From: Hydrogenophaga sp.
GTDB taxonomy: Bacteria; Pseudomonadota; Gammaproteobacteria; Burkholderiales; Burkholderiaceae_C
DNA length: 30,378 nucleotides
Reading direction: 5' to 3'
Assembly: GCA_021154985.1 (NCBI GenBank)
Contig: JAJNQE010000170.1
Location: 1-30,378 of the forward strand
Under the pieces are notes generated by a model. The model had not been told where the DNA came from. It did not search any database and saw nothing but the letters and a program-made list of their open reading frames with translations. How positions within the stretch are numbered: the first letter of the stretch is position 1; every line of letters begins with the position of its first letter. Positions 8,311 through 17,231 of the stretch are shown here, in pieces. The translations under genes and the position numbers were made by a program.

Positions 8311-10067
8311 AGGCCGTTCTCCAGGCTCATGCCGCGCTCGGTGGCCAGGTCGGACACGGCGCTCACGAACACGCGGGCGCGGTGTTCGTAGTTGTCGAAC
8401 ATGTCCAGGCTGGCGCAGGCGGGCGACATCAGCACCGCATCGCCCGATCGGGCCTGCTGCGCCGCCAAGGTCACCGCTTCGGGCAGCGTGGCGGCATCGA
8501 GCTGCGGAATGTGTTCATTGGCCAGGTATTCGCCGACCGCTGCGCGGATGCGCGCGGCATCGCGACCGATGTAGACCACGGCGCGCGCATACCGCGCCAG
8601 TGGCGAAGCCAGCGGGGCAAAGTCCTGCCCCTTGCCGTCCCCGCCCAGGATCACCACCAGCCGGCGCTCGGCGCCCAGGCCGTTCACGGCGGCCAGCGTG
8701 GCGCCCACGTTGGTGCCCTTGCTGTCGTCGAAATACTCGACCTCGTCGATGATCGCCACCGGCTCCACGCGGTGCGGCTCACCGCGGTACTCGCGCAGGC
8801 CGTGCAGCATGGGGCCGAGCGCAGCGCCGGTGGAGGTGGCGAGCGCCAGCGCGGCGAGCGCGTTGGCGGCGTTGTGGCGGCCGCGAATGCGCAGCGCGTC
8901 CACCGGCATCAGTCGCTGGAAATAGATCTCTTCGGCTTCGTCGGCGGCGCGACCGCGTTTGCGCGTCTCGTCCAGCGCCAGGGCACGCACCAGCCAGGCC
9001 ATGCCGTTGAGCGATTCGATGCCCCAGTCGCCGGCGCGGGCGGGTGCGTCCAGCCCGAAGCTGGCCCACGGCCGCGCGCTTTGTTGGCGGTTGCGGTTGC
9101 CCACCTTCACGGTGACCAGGCCGGGCTGCAGCGCCATGACCTGCGGGTCGTCGCGGTTGAGCAGCATCAGCGCCTGGCCGCCGAACACCGCCGCCTTGGC
9201 CAGCGAATAGGCGGCCATGCTGCCGTGCCAGTCGAGGTGGTCTTCGGTGATGTTGAGCACGCTGGCGGCGGTGGGCACGCGGTCCCAGTCGGTGCCGGCG
9301 GTGCCGTCGAGCTGGAAGCTGGAGAGCTCCAGCACCCAGACGCGGGGCAGGTGCGGTGGCTGGGGCGGCTCGATGGGCGGCGGCACGAGCATGACCGCGC
9401 CTTCTTCATCGGCGTCGGTTGCGGGCATGACGACCTCGTCGTCTGCGGGCTCATGCTCTTCAACAGTCTCGGCCTCTGCAGATGGCGCCAGCGCCACCGG
9501 TGCTTCGGACTTCGCCTCGGCGGCGGCACGTTCGTCATCGGCCTGCTGGGCCACGGCCTCGGCGTCGAGGGCGGCAGACAACACGTCCAGCAAGGCCGGG
9601 CCGATGTTGCCGGCCACGGCCACCGGCACACCCGCGCGCTGCAGCAGCAAGGTGGTGAGCGAGGTCACGGTGGTCTTGCCGTTGGTGCCGGTGATGGCCA
9701 GCACCTTGGGGCGGTAAGGGAGGCGCTCGCGCTCGGCCAGCGTCTTGAGGGCGCGGGCGAACAAGCCCAGTTCACCGAGCACGGTCACGTTGTGCGCCTG
9801 CGCCCAGGCGAGCACGGCTTGCAGCGAAGCGGGGGCCAGCCCCGGGCTGCGCGCGATCAGCGACCACCCGCCACGCGCCATCAGCGCATCGTCAAAAGCG
9901 CCGCTCACAAAACTGGCTTGCGGACATTCGTTTCGCAACGCCCCGAGCTGGGGGGGCTGCTCCCGCGTGTCGGCCACGGTCACGCGTGCACCCTGGCGCA
10001 CGCACCAGCGCGCCATGGCCAGGCCGGAGGCGCCCAGACCGAGGATGAGGACAGCCTGCCCGTTCAT
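8307..10067 (-). CDS. murD: UDP-MurNAc-L-alanine--D-glutamate ligase MurD with an internal insertion
   Basis: MurD adds D-glutamate to UDP-MurNAc-L-Ala in the cytoplasm. The product has the N-terminal UDP-binding fold LILGLGASGLAMARW, the P-loop GTNGKTT at residues 127-133, ELSSFQL at 247-253, the HNAANALAA motif near 398-406, DDSKGTN, and the C-terminal signature LMSPACASLDMFDNYEHR. At 586 residues it is well above the usual ~440-500. The excess is mostly a stretch at residues 165-240, rich in Ala, Glu, Asp and Pro, placed between GNIGPALLDVL and PRVWVLELSS. A second extra, basic/acidic stretch lies at about 366-385. Catalytic motifs are all intact, so the enzyme should be active. The ATG at 10067 follows a 115-base gap after mraY, unusual in this otherwise overlapping cluster. 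Confidence 0.95.
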   Translation of the reverse strand: MNGQAVLILGLGASGLAMARWCVRQGARVTVADTREQPPQLGALRNECPQASFVSGAFDDALMARGGWSLIARSPGLAPASLQAVLAWAQAHNVTVLGELGLFARALKTLAERERLPYRPKVLAITGTNGKTTVTSLTTLLLQRAGVPVAVAGNIGPALLDVLSAALDAEAVAQQADDERAAAEAKSEAPVALAPSAEAETVEEHEPADDEVVMPATDADEEGAVMLVPPPIEPPQPPHLPRVWVLELSSFQLDGTAGTDWDRVPTAASVLNITEDHLDWHGSMAAYSLAKAAVFGGQALMLLNRDDPQVMALQPGLVTVKVGNRNRQQSARPWASFGLDAPARAGDWGIESLNGMAWLVRALALDETRKRGRAADEAEEIYFQRLMPVDALRIRGRHNAANALAALALATSTGAALGPMLHGLREYRGEPHRVEPVAIIDEVEYFDDSKGTNVGATLAAVNGLGAERRLVVILGGDGKGQDFAPLASPLARYARAVVYIGRDAARIRAAVGEYLANEHIPQLDAATLPEAVTLAAQQARSGDAVLMSPACASLDMFDNYEHRARVFVSAVSDLATERGMSLENGL

Positions 10068-10096
10068 GGCCGAGTGCTCCCATTCAGGGGCATCCA

Positions 10097-10156
10097 GGGT
10101 CCGGCTTCGCCGGCCCGAGATGCCGCCCCCCTCCCGCCGAAGGCGAGAGAGGGGGG
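10097..10156. repeat. Two REP-like hairpins in the mraY-murD gap
   Basis: The 115-base gap between mraY and murD holds two inverted repeats. The first is GGG-T-CCGGC-TTC-GCCGG-CCC at 10097-10116, with the same CCGGCTTCGCCGG core as the hairpin at the left end of the window. The second, at 10126-10156, pairs a C-rich arm ending in CGCC with GGCG followed by a G-rich arm, around the loop GAA. The paired design of two GAA/TTC-loop hairpins looks like a dispersed intergenic palindromic repeat unit. Because murD is transcribed through it, it may act as an mRNA processing or attenuation site, which is inference. Confidence 0.6.
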
Positions 10157-10182
10157 AGACGCGAAGCGGCGCGGGGGGTGGT

Positions 10183-11361
10183 TCATCTCAGCTTCAACGT
10201 GGACAGGCCGACCAGGCACAACAGCATGGTGATGATCCAGAAGCGCACGACGACCTGCGTCTCCTTCCAACCCTTTTTCTCGAAGTGGTGGTGCAGCGGC
10301 GCCATCTGGAACAGGCGGCGCCCCGTGCCAGAACGGCGCTTGGTGTACTTGAACCAGGTCACCTGCAACATCACCGACAGCGCCTCGACCACGAAGATGC
10401 CGCCCATGATGGCGAGCACGATCTCTTGCCGCACGATGACGGCGATGGTGCCCAGTGCGCCGCCAAGCGCGAGCGCGCCCACGTCGCCCATGAAGACTTG
10501 CGCCGGGTGGGTGTTGAACCACAGGAACGCCAGGCCCGCGCCGGCCATGGCGGCGCAGAAGATCAGCAACTCGCCAGCACCCGGGATGTGCGGCAGCAGC
10601 AGGTATTTCGAGAACACCACGTTGCCGGTGACGTACGCGAACACGCCCAGCGCCGAGCCCACCATCACCACCGGCATGATGGCCAGGCCGTCGAGCCCGT
10701 CGGTGAGGTTGACCGCGTTGCTGGAGCCGACGATGACGAGGTAGGTCATGACCACGAAACCGAACACGCCCAGCGGGTAGCTGATCTCTTTGAAGAAGGG
10801 CACCAGCAGACCGGCCTGGGGCGGCAGGTCGACCGTGAACCCCGAGCTGACCCAGGCGACGAAGAGCTCAAAAACGCGTGCGTTGCTGGTGCCCGAGACG
10901 GCAAACACCAGGTAGAACGCAGCGACCAGGCCGATCACCGACTGCCAGAAATACTTCTCGCGCGAGCGCATGCCCTCTGGGTCCTTGTGCACCACCTTGC
11001 GCCAGTCGTCCACCCAACCAATGGCGCCAAAACCCAGCGTGACCAGCAGCACGATCCACACGAAACGGTTGGTGAGGTCAAACCAGAGCACGGTGGACAC
11101 CGCGATGGAAAACAGGATCAGCACACCGCCCATGGTGGGTGTGCCACCCTTGCTGATGTGGGTCTGCATCGCGTATTCGCGAATCGGCTGGCCGATCTTG
11201 AGCGCGGCGAGGCGGCGGATGAAGTACGGGCCGGCGGCCAGGCCCATGAGCAACGCGGTGAGCGCGGCCATGACGGCGCGGAACGTGAGGTACTGAAACA
11301 CCCGCAGGAAACCGAATTCGGGCGACAGGCCTTGCAGCCAGAGGGCCAGGCTAGGCAGCAT
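10183..11361 (-). CDS. mraY: Phospho-MurNAc-pentapeptide transferase MraY
   Basis: MraY is the polytopic inner-membrane enzyme that transfers phospho-MurNAc-pentapeptide to undecaprenyl phosphate, forming lipid I. The 392-residue product contains about ten membrane spans and the family motifs. These are QTHISKGGTPTMGG at 66-79, the Asp pair of GWVDDW at 118-119, NLTDGLDGLA at 218-227, MGDVGA at 291-296, and the histidine motif HHHFEKKGWKE at 357-367. The start at 11361 overlaps the end of murF by 11 bases. The frame is open for 41 more codons inside murF, but those do not match the family. It is followed by a repeat-containing gap before murD. Confidence 0.97.
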   Translation of the reverse strand: MLPSLALWLQGLSPEFGFLRVFQYLTFRAVMAALTALLMGLAAGPYFIRRLAALKIGQPIREYAMQTHISKGGTPTMGGVLILFSIAVSTVLWFDLTNRFVWIVLLVTLGFGAIGWVDDWRKVVHKDPEGMRSREKYFWQSVIGLVAAFYLVFAVSGTSNARVFELFVAWVSSGFTVDLPPQAGLLVPFFKEISYPLGVFGFVVMTYLVIVGSSNAVNLTDGLDGLAIMPVVMVGSALGVFAYVTGNVVFSKYLLLPHIPGAGELLIFCAAMAGAGLAFLWFNTHPAQVFMGDVGALALGGALGTIAVIVRQEIVLAIMGGIFVVEALSVMLQVTWFKYTKRRSGTGRRLFQMAPLHHHFEKKGWKETQVVVRFWIITMLLCLVGLSTLKLR

Positions 11362-12769
11362 GGGCGTTGTCCTTCTTGTTTTTGTGTTGGGAGGGGTCCA
11401 GCGCCAGCAGGGCGTTGACCACACGCTCGGTGCGCATGAAGCGCGAGCCCTTGACCAGCACGCTCTGGAACACCGGTCGGTCATCGCTCACGGCAGCGCA
11501 CACCGCACCGGCCATGGCGGGCACCTCGTTCCAGTGCGTCACGTCGGACCACACCGGTGCGGCCTGCTTCATCCAGTCGCCGGCCACGTGCACGGCTTCA
11601 ATGCCGCGATCGCGCGCGTGGCGCAACACCTCTTCGTGGAACGCGAGACCTTGCTCGCCCACTTCGCCCATGTCGCCCAGCACCAGCAGGCGCGGCGCGG
11701 GCAACTCGGCCAGTACGTCGATGGCGGCGCGCACCGAGTCGGGATTGGCGTTGTAGGTGTCGTCGATCAGCGTGAGGGTGCGGCCATCCAGGCGCAGCGC
11801 GAGCGCGCGCGAGCGGCCACCCACCGGCTCGAAAGCGTCGAGCCCGCGCACCACGGCGTCGAGCGTCACGCCGGCGGCGAGTGCACAGGCCGTGGCCGCC
11901 AGCGCGTTGCGCACGTTGTGGCGACCGGCGATCTTCAAATGCACCGTGCCCTTGCCGGCGGGTGAGGCGAAGCACAGGGTCCAGGCGCCGTCCTGCCAGT
12001 CGGTCTTGAGCGCGGTCACATCGGCCGCCGGGTCGGTGTCGCTGAAGCTCATGACGCGGCGGCCCGCCGCGAGCCCGCGCCACAGCGGCGAGTAGGTGTC
12101 GTCGGACGGGAACACGGCCACGCCGTCGTCCGCCAGCGCGCAGATGACCTGCCCGTTTTCCAGCGCCACGGCTTCCACCGTGGCAATGAACTCCTGGTGC
12201 TCGCGCTGCGCGTTGTTCACCAGCGTCACCGTGGGCCGTGTGAGTACGGCGAGTTCGGCAATTTCGCCGGGGTGGTTCATGCCCAGTTCGACCACCGAGA
12301 GCTTGTGCGCAGCGTTCAAGCGCAGCAGCGTGAGCGGCACGCCGATGTCGTTGTTGAAATTGCCCTGCGTGGCGTGGGCCGCATCGCCCACCGCCGCGCG
12401 CAAGATGGACGCGATCATCTGCGTCACGGTGGTCTTGCCGTTGCTGCCGGTCACGGCGATCAGCGGCAGATGGAACTGCTGGCGCCACAGCAATGCGAGC
12501 TCGCCGAGCGCGCGGCGCGTGTCGGGCACCTCCACGCCGGGCAGGCCGGTTTCGGCCAGGCCGCTGTGGGCGATGGCGGCCACGGCGCCCTGTGCAGCCG
12601 CCTGCGGCAAAAAGTCGTGCGCATCGAAGCGTTCGCCCTTGAGCGCCACAAACAAATCACCCGGCTGCAGGCTGCGGGTGTCGGTGTGCACACGGGTGAT
12701 CGCCACGTCGGGCTGACCGACCACGCGGGCGCCGCCGAGGCTGGACAGCAGCTGGCCGAGCGCCTTCAT
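11351..12769 (-). CDS. murF: UDP-MurNAc-tripeptide--D-Ala-D-Ala ligase MurF
   Basis: MurF adds the D-Ala-D-Ala dipeptide made by Ddl to the UDP-MurNAc-tripeptide, finishing the cytoplasmic precursor. The 472-residue product has the P-loop GSNGKTT at residues 108-114, the central segments SVVELGMNHPGEI and VTLVNNAQREH, and the C-terminal motif LIDDTYNANPDS. Length is normal. Its ATG overlaps the murE stop (ATGA) and its own stop overlaps the mraY start. The stop codon is TAG. This matters for judging the ftsA amber codon, because TAG clearly works as a stop in this genome. Confidence 0.97.
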   Translation of the reverse strand: MKALGQLLSSLGGARVVGQPDVAITRVHTDTRSLQPGDLFVALKGERFDAHDFLPQAAAQGAVAAIAHSGLAETGLPGVEVPDTRRALGELALLWRQQFHLPLIAVTGSNGKTTVTQMIASILRAAVGDAAHATQGNFNNDIGVPLTLLRLNAAHKLSVVELGMNHPGEIAELAVLTRPTVTLVNNAQREHQEFIATVEAVALENGQVICALADDGVAVFPSDDTYSPLWRGLAAGRRVMSFSDTDPAADVTALKTDWQDGAWTLCFASPAGKGTVHLKIAGRHNVRNALAATACALAAGVTLDAVVRGLDAFEPVGGRSRALALRLDGRTLTLIDDTYNANPDSVRAAIDVLAELPAPRLLVLGDMGEVGEQGLAFHEEVLRHARDRGIEAVHVAGDWMKQAAPVWSDVTHWNEVPAMAGAVCAAVSDDRPVFQSVLVKGSRFMRTERVVNALLALDPSQHKNKKDNAHAA

Positions 12770-14277
12770 GCATGGGCTCCTTGCGCTGCGCGATGGGCCA
12801 GCGCCAGTCGCGCCTGAACCAGATCAGAGAACGGCGTCTTCACACCTCGGATGTCTTGGTAGTCCTCGTGGCCCTTGCCGGCGATCAGCACCACGTCGGC
12901 GGCCTGCGCCCGCGCCACCGCCAAGGCAATGGCCACCGCACGGTCGGGCTCCACCACGGCTGCGCCGGGGTGCGACAAACCCGCGACCATCTGCCCGAGG
13001 ATGTGGATCGGGTCTTCGCTGCGCGGGTTGTCGCTGGTGAACACCGCATGCGCCGCTTCGCGCTCGGCCACGGCCGCCATGAGCGGGCGCTTGCCGGCAT
13101 CGCGGTCGCCGCCACAGCCCACCACCACCCACAGCGCGCCGCCGCGCCGGGCCGCCAGCGGCTGCAGGGCCTGCAGGGCTTTCTCCAGCGCATCGGGCGT
13201 GTGGGCGTAGTCCACCAGCACCAAAGGCTGATCGGCGTCAGCGGCTTCGGCCTGCTCCATGCGCCCGGGCACCGGGGTGAGCGTACCGCAGGCTTTCACC
13301 GCCTGCTGCAGCGACACGCCGAGTGCGCGCACCGAGGCGATGACACACAGCAGGTTGGACACGTTGTAGCGGCCCACCAGCGGCACCTGCAGCGTGTGGC
13401 GATCAAGCTCTCGACCCTGCGCGTCCCGCTCGACGATGTCGAAGGCCATGCCGGCGTGGGTGAAGCCGACGCGCTCGGCGCTCAGGCGGGCGGGCGATTC
13501 GATGCCCACGGTCCACAAATCGAGCTTGCGCGCAGCCAAACGGTCCGCCAGTTCAGCACCCTTTGCATCGTCGGTGTTGACCACCGCAGCAGCCAGACCT
13601 GGCCAGTCGAACAGCGCAGCCTTGGCCTCCCAATAGGCGTCCATGCTGCCGTGGAAGTCGAGGTGGTCCTGGGTGAAGTTGGTGAACATGGCCACACGCA
13701 CCTGCGTGGCGTTCAGGCGGCCCTCGACCAGACCGATGGACGAGGCTTCGATGGCGCAGGCCTTCAAGCCCTCAATCACAAAAGCGCGCAGTTGTTGCTG
13801 CAGCATCACCGGGTCGGGCGTGGTGAGCCCGGTGGGCAGCAGCGGTGTGCCCGGCTGGCCCATGCCGAGCGTGCCGACCACGGCGCAGGGCCGCGCACAA
13901 ACCGACAGCAGCTGCGCGGTCCACCAGGCACACGAGGTTTTGCCGTTGGTGCCGGTGATGGCAAGCACATCAAGCTCGGCGCTTGGGTGCCCGTTGAATT
14001 CGCTGGCGATGGCACCGGCCTTCGCTTTCAGACCCGGAACCGCGAGCACGCGATGGTCTTCGAGTGCAAAGGCATCAACCCCCTCCAACTCGACCAGCGA
14101 CGCCACAGCACCCGAAGCCAGCGCGGCGCCCACATAGCGGCGGCCATCGGTGGCCGCACCCGGCCACGCCACGAAACCATCACCCGGCTGCAGGCGGCGG
14201 CTATCGCACCGCAGCGCACCACTCACGCTCGCGTGCAACCAGTCGGCGATGTCGCGGGGCTGGTCCATCGTGCGCAT
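12766..14277 (-). CDS. murE: UDP-MurNAc-L-Ala-D-Glu--2,6-diaminopimelate ligase MurE
   Basis: MurE adds meso-diaminopimelate as the third residue of the stem peptide. The 503-residue product has the P-loop GTNGKTS at 109-115, FTQDHLDFHGSM with the lysine that is carbamylated in the family near 219 (YWEAKAALF), and LVDYAHTPDALEKAL. The specificity motif DNPR at 416-419 marks diaminopimelate (not lysine) enzymes. That fits dapF about 13 kb away in the same window and a Gram-negative wall. Its ATG shares a base with the ftsI stop (TGATG), and its own stop overlaps murF. Met4 (14268) is an alternative start. Confidence 0.97.
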   Translation of the reverse strand: MRTMDQPRDIADWLHASVSGALRCDSRRLQPGDGFVAWPGAATDGRRYVGAALASGAVASLVELEGVDAFALEDHRVLAVPGLKAKAGAIASEFNGHPSAELDVLAITGTNGKTSCAWWTAQLLSVCARPCAVVGTLGMGQPGTPLLPTGLTTPDPVMLQQQLRAFVIEGLKACAIEASSIGLVEGRLNATQVRVAMFTNFTQDHLDFHGSMDAYWEAKAALFDWPGLAAAVVNTDDAKGAELADRLAARKLDLWTVGIESPARLSAERVGFTHAGMAFDIVERDAQGRELDRHTLQVPLVGRYNVSNLLCVIASVRALGVSLQQAVKACGTLTPVPGRMEQAEAADADQPLVLVDYAHTPDALEKALQALQPLAARRGGALWVVVGCGGDRDAGKRPLMAAVAEREAAHAVFTSDNPRSEDPIHILGQMVAGLSHPGAAVVEPDRAVAIALAVARAQAADVVLIAGKGHEDYQDIRGVKTPFSDLVQARLALAHRAAQGAHA

Positions 14278-16010
14278 CAGAACGACTCCTCGACCACGTC
14301 GGTGACGATCTGCGGCTTCACGCTCATGTCGGGCTGCACACCCAGGATGCGCAGCGTCTGCTGCACCGTTTCGCTGAACACGGGCGCGGCCACCAGGCCG
14401 CCGTAGTAGGCGCCGTTGCCAGGCTCGTCCACCATCACGGCCACCACGATGCGCGGCGACTCCACCGGCGCCAGGCCCACGAAGAAACTGCGGTACTTCT
14501 TGTCGGCGTAGCCCTTGCCTTCCTGCTTGCGCGCGGTGCCCGACTTGCCGCCCACCGAGTAGCCCATGGTCTGCGCGCGCGAGCCGGTGCCGCCCGGGCC
14601 AGCGGCCAGTTGCAGCATGGAGCGCACCGCCACCGCGTTCTTGTCGCTGAATACGCGCACGCCGCTCACCGGCTCACTGGATTTCTGCAGCGTCACCGGG
14701 ATCAGCTCGCCGTCACGCGCAAACACGGTGTAGGCCTGCGCGAGCTGGAACAGCGAGGCCGAGAGACCGTAGCCGTAGCTCATGGTGGCCTGCTCGATCG
14801 GGCGCCAGGTTTTGTACGGGCGCAGGCGGCCGGTCACAGCGCCGGGAAACGGCACCTGAGGCTTCTGTCCGAAGCCGGCCTGGGCGTAGGTCTCCCACAT
14901 CTCCCGCGGGCTCATCTGCATGGCCAGTTTCACGGTGCCGACGTTGCTCGACTTCTGGATCACCTGCGACACCGTGAGCACGTCGTTCGGATGCGAATCG
15001 CTGATGGTGGAACCGCCGATGGTGATGCGGCCCGGCGCGGTGTTGATCGGCGTGTTGGGCGTGACCATGCCCTTGTCCAGCGCCAGCGCCGTGATGAACG
15101 GCTTCATGGTCGAACCGGGCTCGAAGCTGTCGGTGAGCACGCGGTTGCGCAGCTGTTCGCCGCTGAGGTTCACACGCCGGTTGGGGTTGTAGCTGGGGTA
15201 GTTGGCCAGCGCGAGCACCTCACCCGTCTGGGTGTCGAGCACCACCACGCTGCCGGCGCGCGCCTTGTGCGTCTGCACCGCTTCCTTGAGCTTCTGGTAG
15301 GCGAAGTACTGCACCTTGCTGTCGATGGAGAGCTGCAGGTCGGGTCCGTCCACCGGCGGCACCACGTCGCGCACGTCTTCCACCACACGGCCCAGGCGGT
15401 CCTTGATGACGCGACGCGAACCATTCTTGCCCGAGAGTTGCTGGTTGAACGCCAGCTCGACACCTTCTTGCCCGCGGTCCTCCACGTTGGTGAAACCGAC
15501 CACGTGGGCCGCTGCTTCGCCTTCGGGGTATTGGCGCTTGTACTCGCGGCGCTGATGAAAGCCCTTGATGCCCAGCGCGGCGATTTCCTTGGCCACCGGC
15601 TCGTCCACCTGGCGCTTGATCCAGACAAAGGTCTTGTCTTCCACCGCGAGGCGCTTGCGCAGATCGGCCAGCGGCATCTCCAGCAGCTTGGCCAACTGGC
15701 GCAGCTTGGGGTCGGCGCGGTCCACGTCTTCGGGAATGGCCCAGATGCTCTGCGCCACCACACTGGAGGCCAGGATGAGACCGTTGCGGTCCAGCACACG
15801 ACCCCGGTTGGCCGGCAGCTCCAGCGTGCGGGCAAACCGCACCTCACCCTGGCGCTGGAAAAAGTCGTTGCCGAACACCTGAACATACGCTGCGCGCCCA
15901 GCCAGCCCCGCAAACGCCAACGCGAGCGCCGCCACGATGAACTTGCTGCGCCACACCGGCGTCTTGCTGGCCAGCAGCGGGCTGGCGCTGTAGTTGATGC
16001 TGCGGCTCAT
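14277..16010 (-). CDS. ftsI: Septal peptidoglycan transpeptidase FtsI (PBP3)
   Basis: FtsI is the class B penicillin-binding protein that cross-links septal peptidoglycan with FtsW. The 577-residue product has a short cytoplasmic N-terminus and one membrane anchor at about residues 24-43. The periplasmic pedestal begins RFARTLELPANRGRVLDRNG. The transpeptidase domain has the three active-site motifs STMK (300-303, nucleophile Ser300), SSN (354-356) and KSGT (489-492). The start at 16010 overlaps the ftsL stop as ATGA and gives the normal length. The open frame runs upstream to 16331 through ftsL, but that part is only a shadow. Confidence 0.97.
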   Translation of the reverse strand: MSRSINYSASPLLASKTPVWRSKFIVAALALAFAGLAGRAAYVQVFGNDFFQRQGEVRFARTLELPANRGRVLDRNGLILASSVVAQSIWAIPEDVDRADPKLRQLAKLLEMPLADLRKRLAVEDKTFVWIKRQVDEPVAKEIAALGIKGFHQRREYKRQYPEGEAAAHVVGFTNVEDRGQEGVELAFNQQLSGKNGSRRVIKDRLGRVVEDVRDVVPPVDGPDLQLSIDSKVQYFAYQKLKEAVQTHKARAGSVVVLDTQTGEVLALANYPSYNPNRRVNLSGEQLRNRVLTDSFEPGSTMKPFITALALDKGMVTPNTPINTAPGRITIGGSTISDSHPNDVLTVSQVIQKSSNVGTVKLAMQMSPREMWETYAQAGFGQKPQVPFPGAVTGRLRPYKTWRPIEQATMSYGYGLSASLFQLAQAYTVFARDGELIPVTLQKSSEPVSGVRVFSDKNAVAVRSMLQLAAGPGGTGSRAQTMGYSVGGKSGTARKQEGKGYADKKYRSFFVGLAPVESPRIVVAVMVDEPGNGAYYGGLVAAPVFSETVQQTLRILGVQPDMSVKPQIVTDVVEESF

Positions 16011-16303
16011 TTGGCAACCGCCTCCGCTGGCACCGAGGGCTCGAACACCGTCACGTATTGCGTGATACCCGGCGTCACCGGGCGCATCTGCAACTGGCGT
16101 GTGGCGAGCTGTTGCACGCGCGCCGGCGTGGCCTGCGCGCGCTTTTGCACCTGCAGCTGTTCGTGCTCGGACTCCAGCTTGCGCGTCTGCGCCTGCGTGC
16201 GGTCGAGCGCAGCGTAAAGCCGGCGCGATTCGTACTGGGTGTGCACCAGATAGAACGCACTGGCGATCACGGCGAGCAGCAACACGAGGTTCAATCGAAT
16301 CAT
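16007..16303 (-). CDS. ftsL: Cell division protein FtsL
   Basis: FtsL is a small bitopic protein that forms the FtsQLB complex activating FtsWI. The 98-residue product starts with a membrane span at about residues 4-22 (LNLVLLLAVIASAFYLVHTQ). A periplasmic coiled-coil region of heptad-like, charged sequence follows (about 26-58, ALDRTQAQTRKLESEHEQLQ), then a short tail. The sequence is poorly conserved in general, so the call rests on size, topology and position between rsmH and ftsI. It overlaps both neighbours by four bases. Confidence 0.93.
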   Translation of the reverse strand: MIRLNLVLLLAVIASAFYLVHTQYESRRLYAALDRTQAQTRKLESEHEQLQVQKRAQATPARVQQLATRQLQMRPVTPGITQYVTVFEPSVPAEAVAK

Positions 16304-17226
16304 GGCGCGGCCTCCGTGCGTTCAGCCACACGCATCACCGCGCTGCGCGAACGCGGATTGCCTTTGACCTCTTCGTCGGAGGGCATCACGCGTTTCAAGC
16401 CCCGCAGTGCCATGGGCGCGGGTTCGGCAAACGGCACGCGACGGTCCACCACGGCGCGCGAATGGCGGGCCATGAACTGTTTGACCATGCGGTCTTCGAG
16501 CGAGTGGAAGCTGATCACCACGAGATGTCCTGTGGGACGCAAGACGTGCAGGCTGGCTTCTAGCGCTTGTTGCAGCTCTTCAAGCTCGGCGTTGATGAAA
16601 ATCCGAAAAGCCTGAAATGTGCGCGTTGCAGGGTCCTTGCCCGGCTCGCGGGTTTTGACCGCGCCAGCCACGACTTCGGCCAACTCACGGGTGGTTCGAA
16701 AAGGGCCCCGTTCCTGTCGGCGACGATCAATCGCCTTTGCAATCGGTTGAGCAAACCGTTCTTCGCCATAGTCACGGATGACCTCCGACAGGGTTGAAAC
16801 ATCGGCCGTTTCCAGCCACTGGGCCACGCTCTGGCCGCGCGTGGTGTCCATGCGCATGTCCAGAGGGCCATCGTTGCGAAAAGAAAAACCCCTCTCGGGG
16901 TCGTCGATCTGCGGTGAGCTCACACCGAGGTCCATGAGCACCCCGTCCACACTGGCCGCACCCAGTTCGCCCAGGTGGGCAAAACCCTCGTGGCGAATGG
17001 TGATGCGCGCATCGTTGGCGGCCAGCGCCTGCGCAACCTGCACCGCTTGCGGATCTTTGTCGAAGACGGTCAGCCGCCCTTGACGGGACAGCTGCTCGAG
17101 AATGAGGCGCGAGTGGCCGCCGCGCCCGAAGGTGGCGTCCACATAGTGACCGTCCGGGTTGATCGCCAGCGCTTGCACGGCTTCGTTCAACAGGACGGTG
17201 TGGTGAATCCATGCGCCTTGCACCAT
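16300..17226 (-). CDS. rsmH: 16S rRNA (cytosine1402-N4)-methyltransferase RsmH (MraW)
   Basis: RsmH methylates N4 of C1402 in the 16S rRNA decoding site using S-adenosylmethionine. The 308-residue product begins HHTVLLNEAVQAL and has the SAM-binding motif DATFGRGGHSR at about 30-40, VLMDLGVSSPQID, RGFSFRNDGPLDMRMD, and VISFHSLEDRMVKQF near the C-terminus, all diagnostic for the family. The ATG at 17226 is chosen because AAGGG lies just before it and mraZ ends five bases upstream. The frame extends further into mraZ without family homology. The end overlaps ftsL (ATGA). Confidence 0.97.
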   Translation of the reverse strand: MVQGAWIHHTVLLNEAVQALAINPDGHYVDATFGRGGHSRLILEQLSRQGRLTVFDKDPQAVQVAQALAANDARITIRHEGFAHLGELGAASVDGVLMDLGVSSPQIDDPERGFSFRNDGPLDMRMDTTRGQSVAQWLETADVSTLSEVIRDYGEERFAQPIAKAIDRRRQERGPFRTTRELAEVVAGAVKTREPGKDPATRTFQAFRIFINAELEELQQALEASLHVLRPTGHLVVISFHSLEDRMVKQFMARHSRAVVDRRVPFAEPAPMALRGLKRVMPSDEEVKGNPRSRSAVMRVAERTEAAP

Positions 17227-17231
17227 CACCC

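Noticed and set aside
14064..16217. Plus-strand open frame of 717 codons opposite murE, ftsI and ftsL
   Set aside because: Covers three conserved genes in antisense and shows no domain or start signal.
16011..16331. 5' extension of ftsI through ftsL
   Set aside because: The extra residues are Arg/Ala-rich shadow sequence of ftsL. ATG at 16010 matches the family start.
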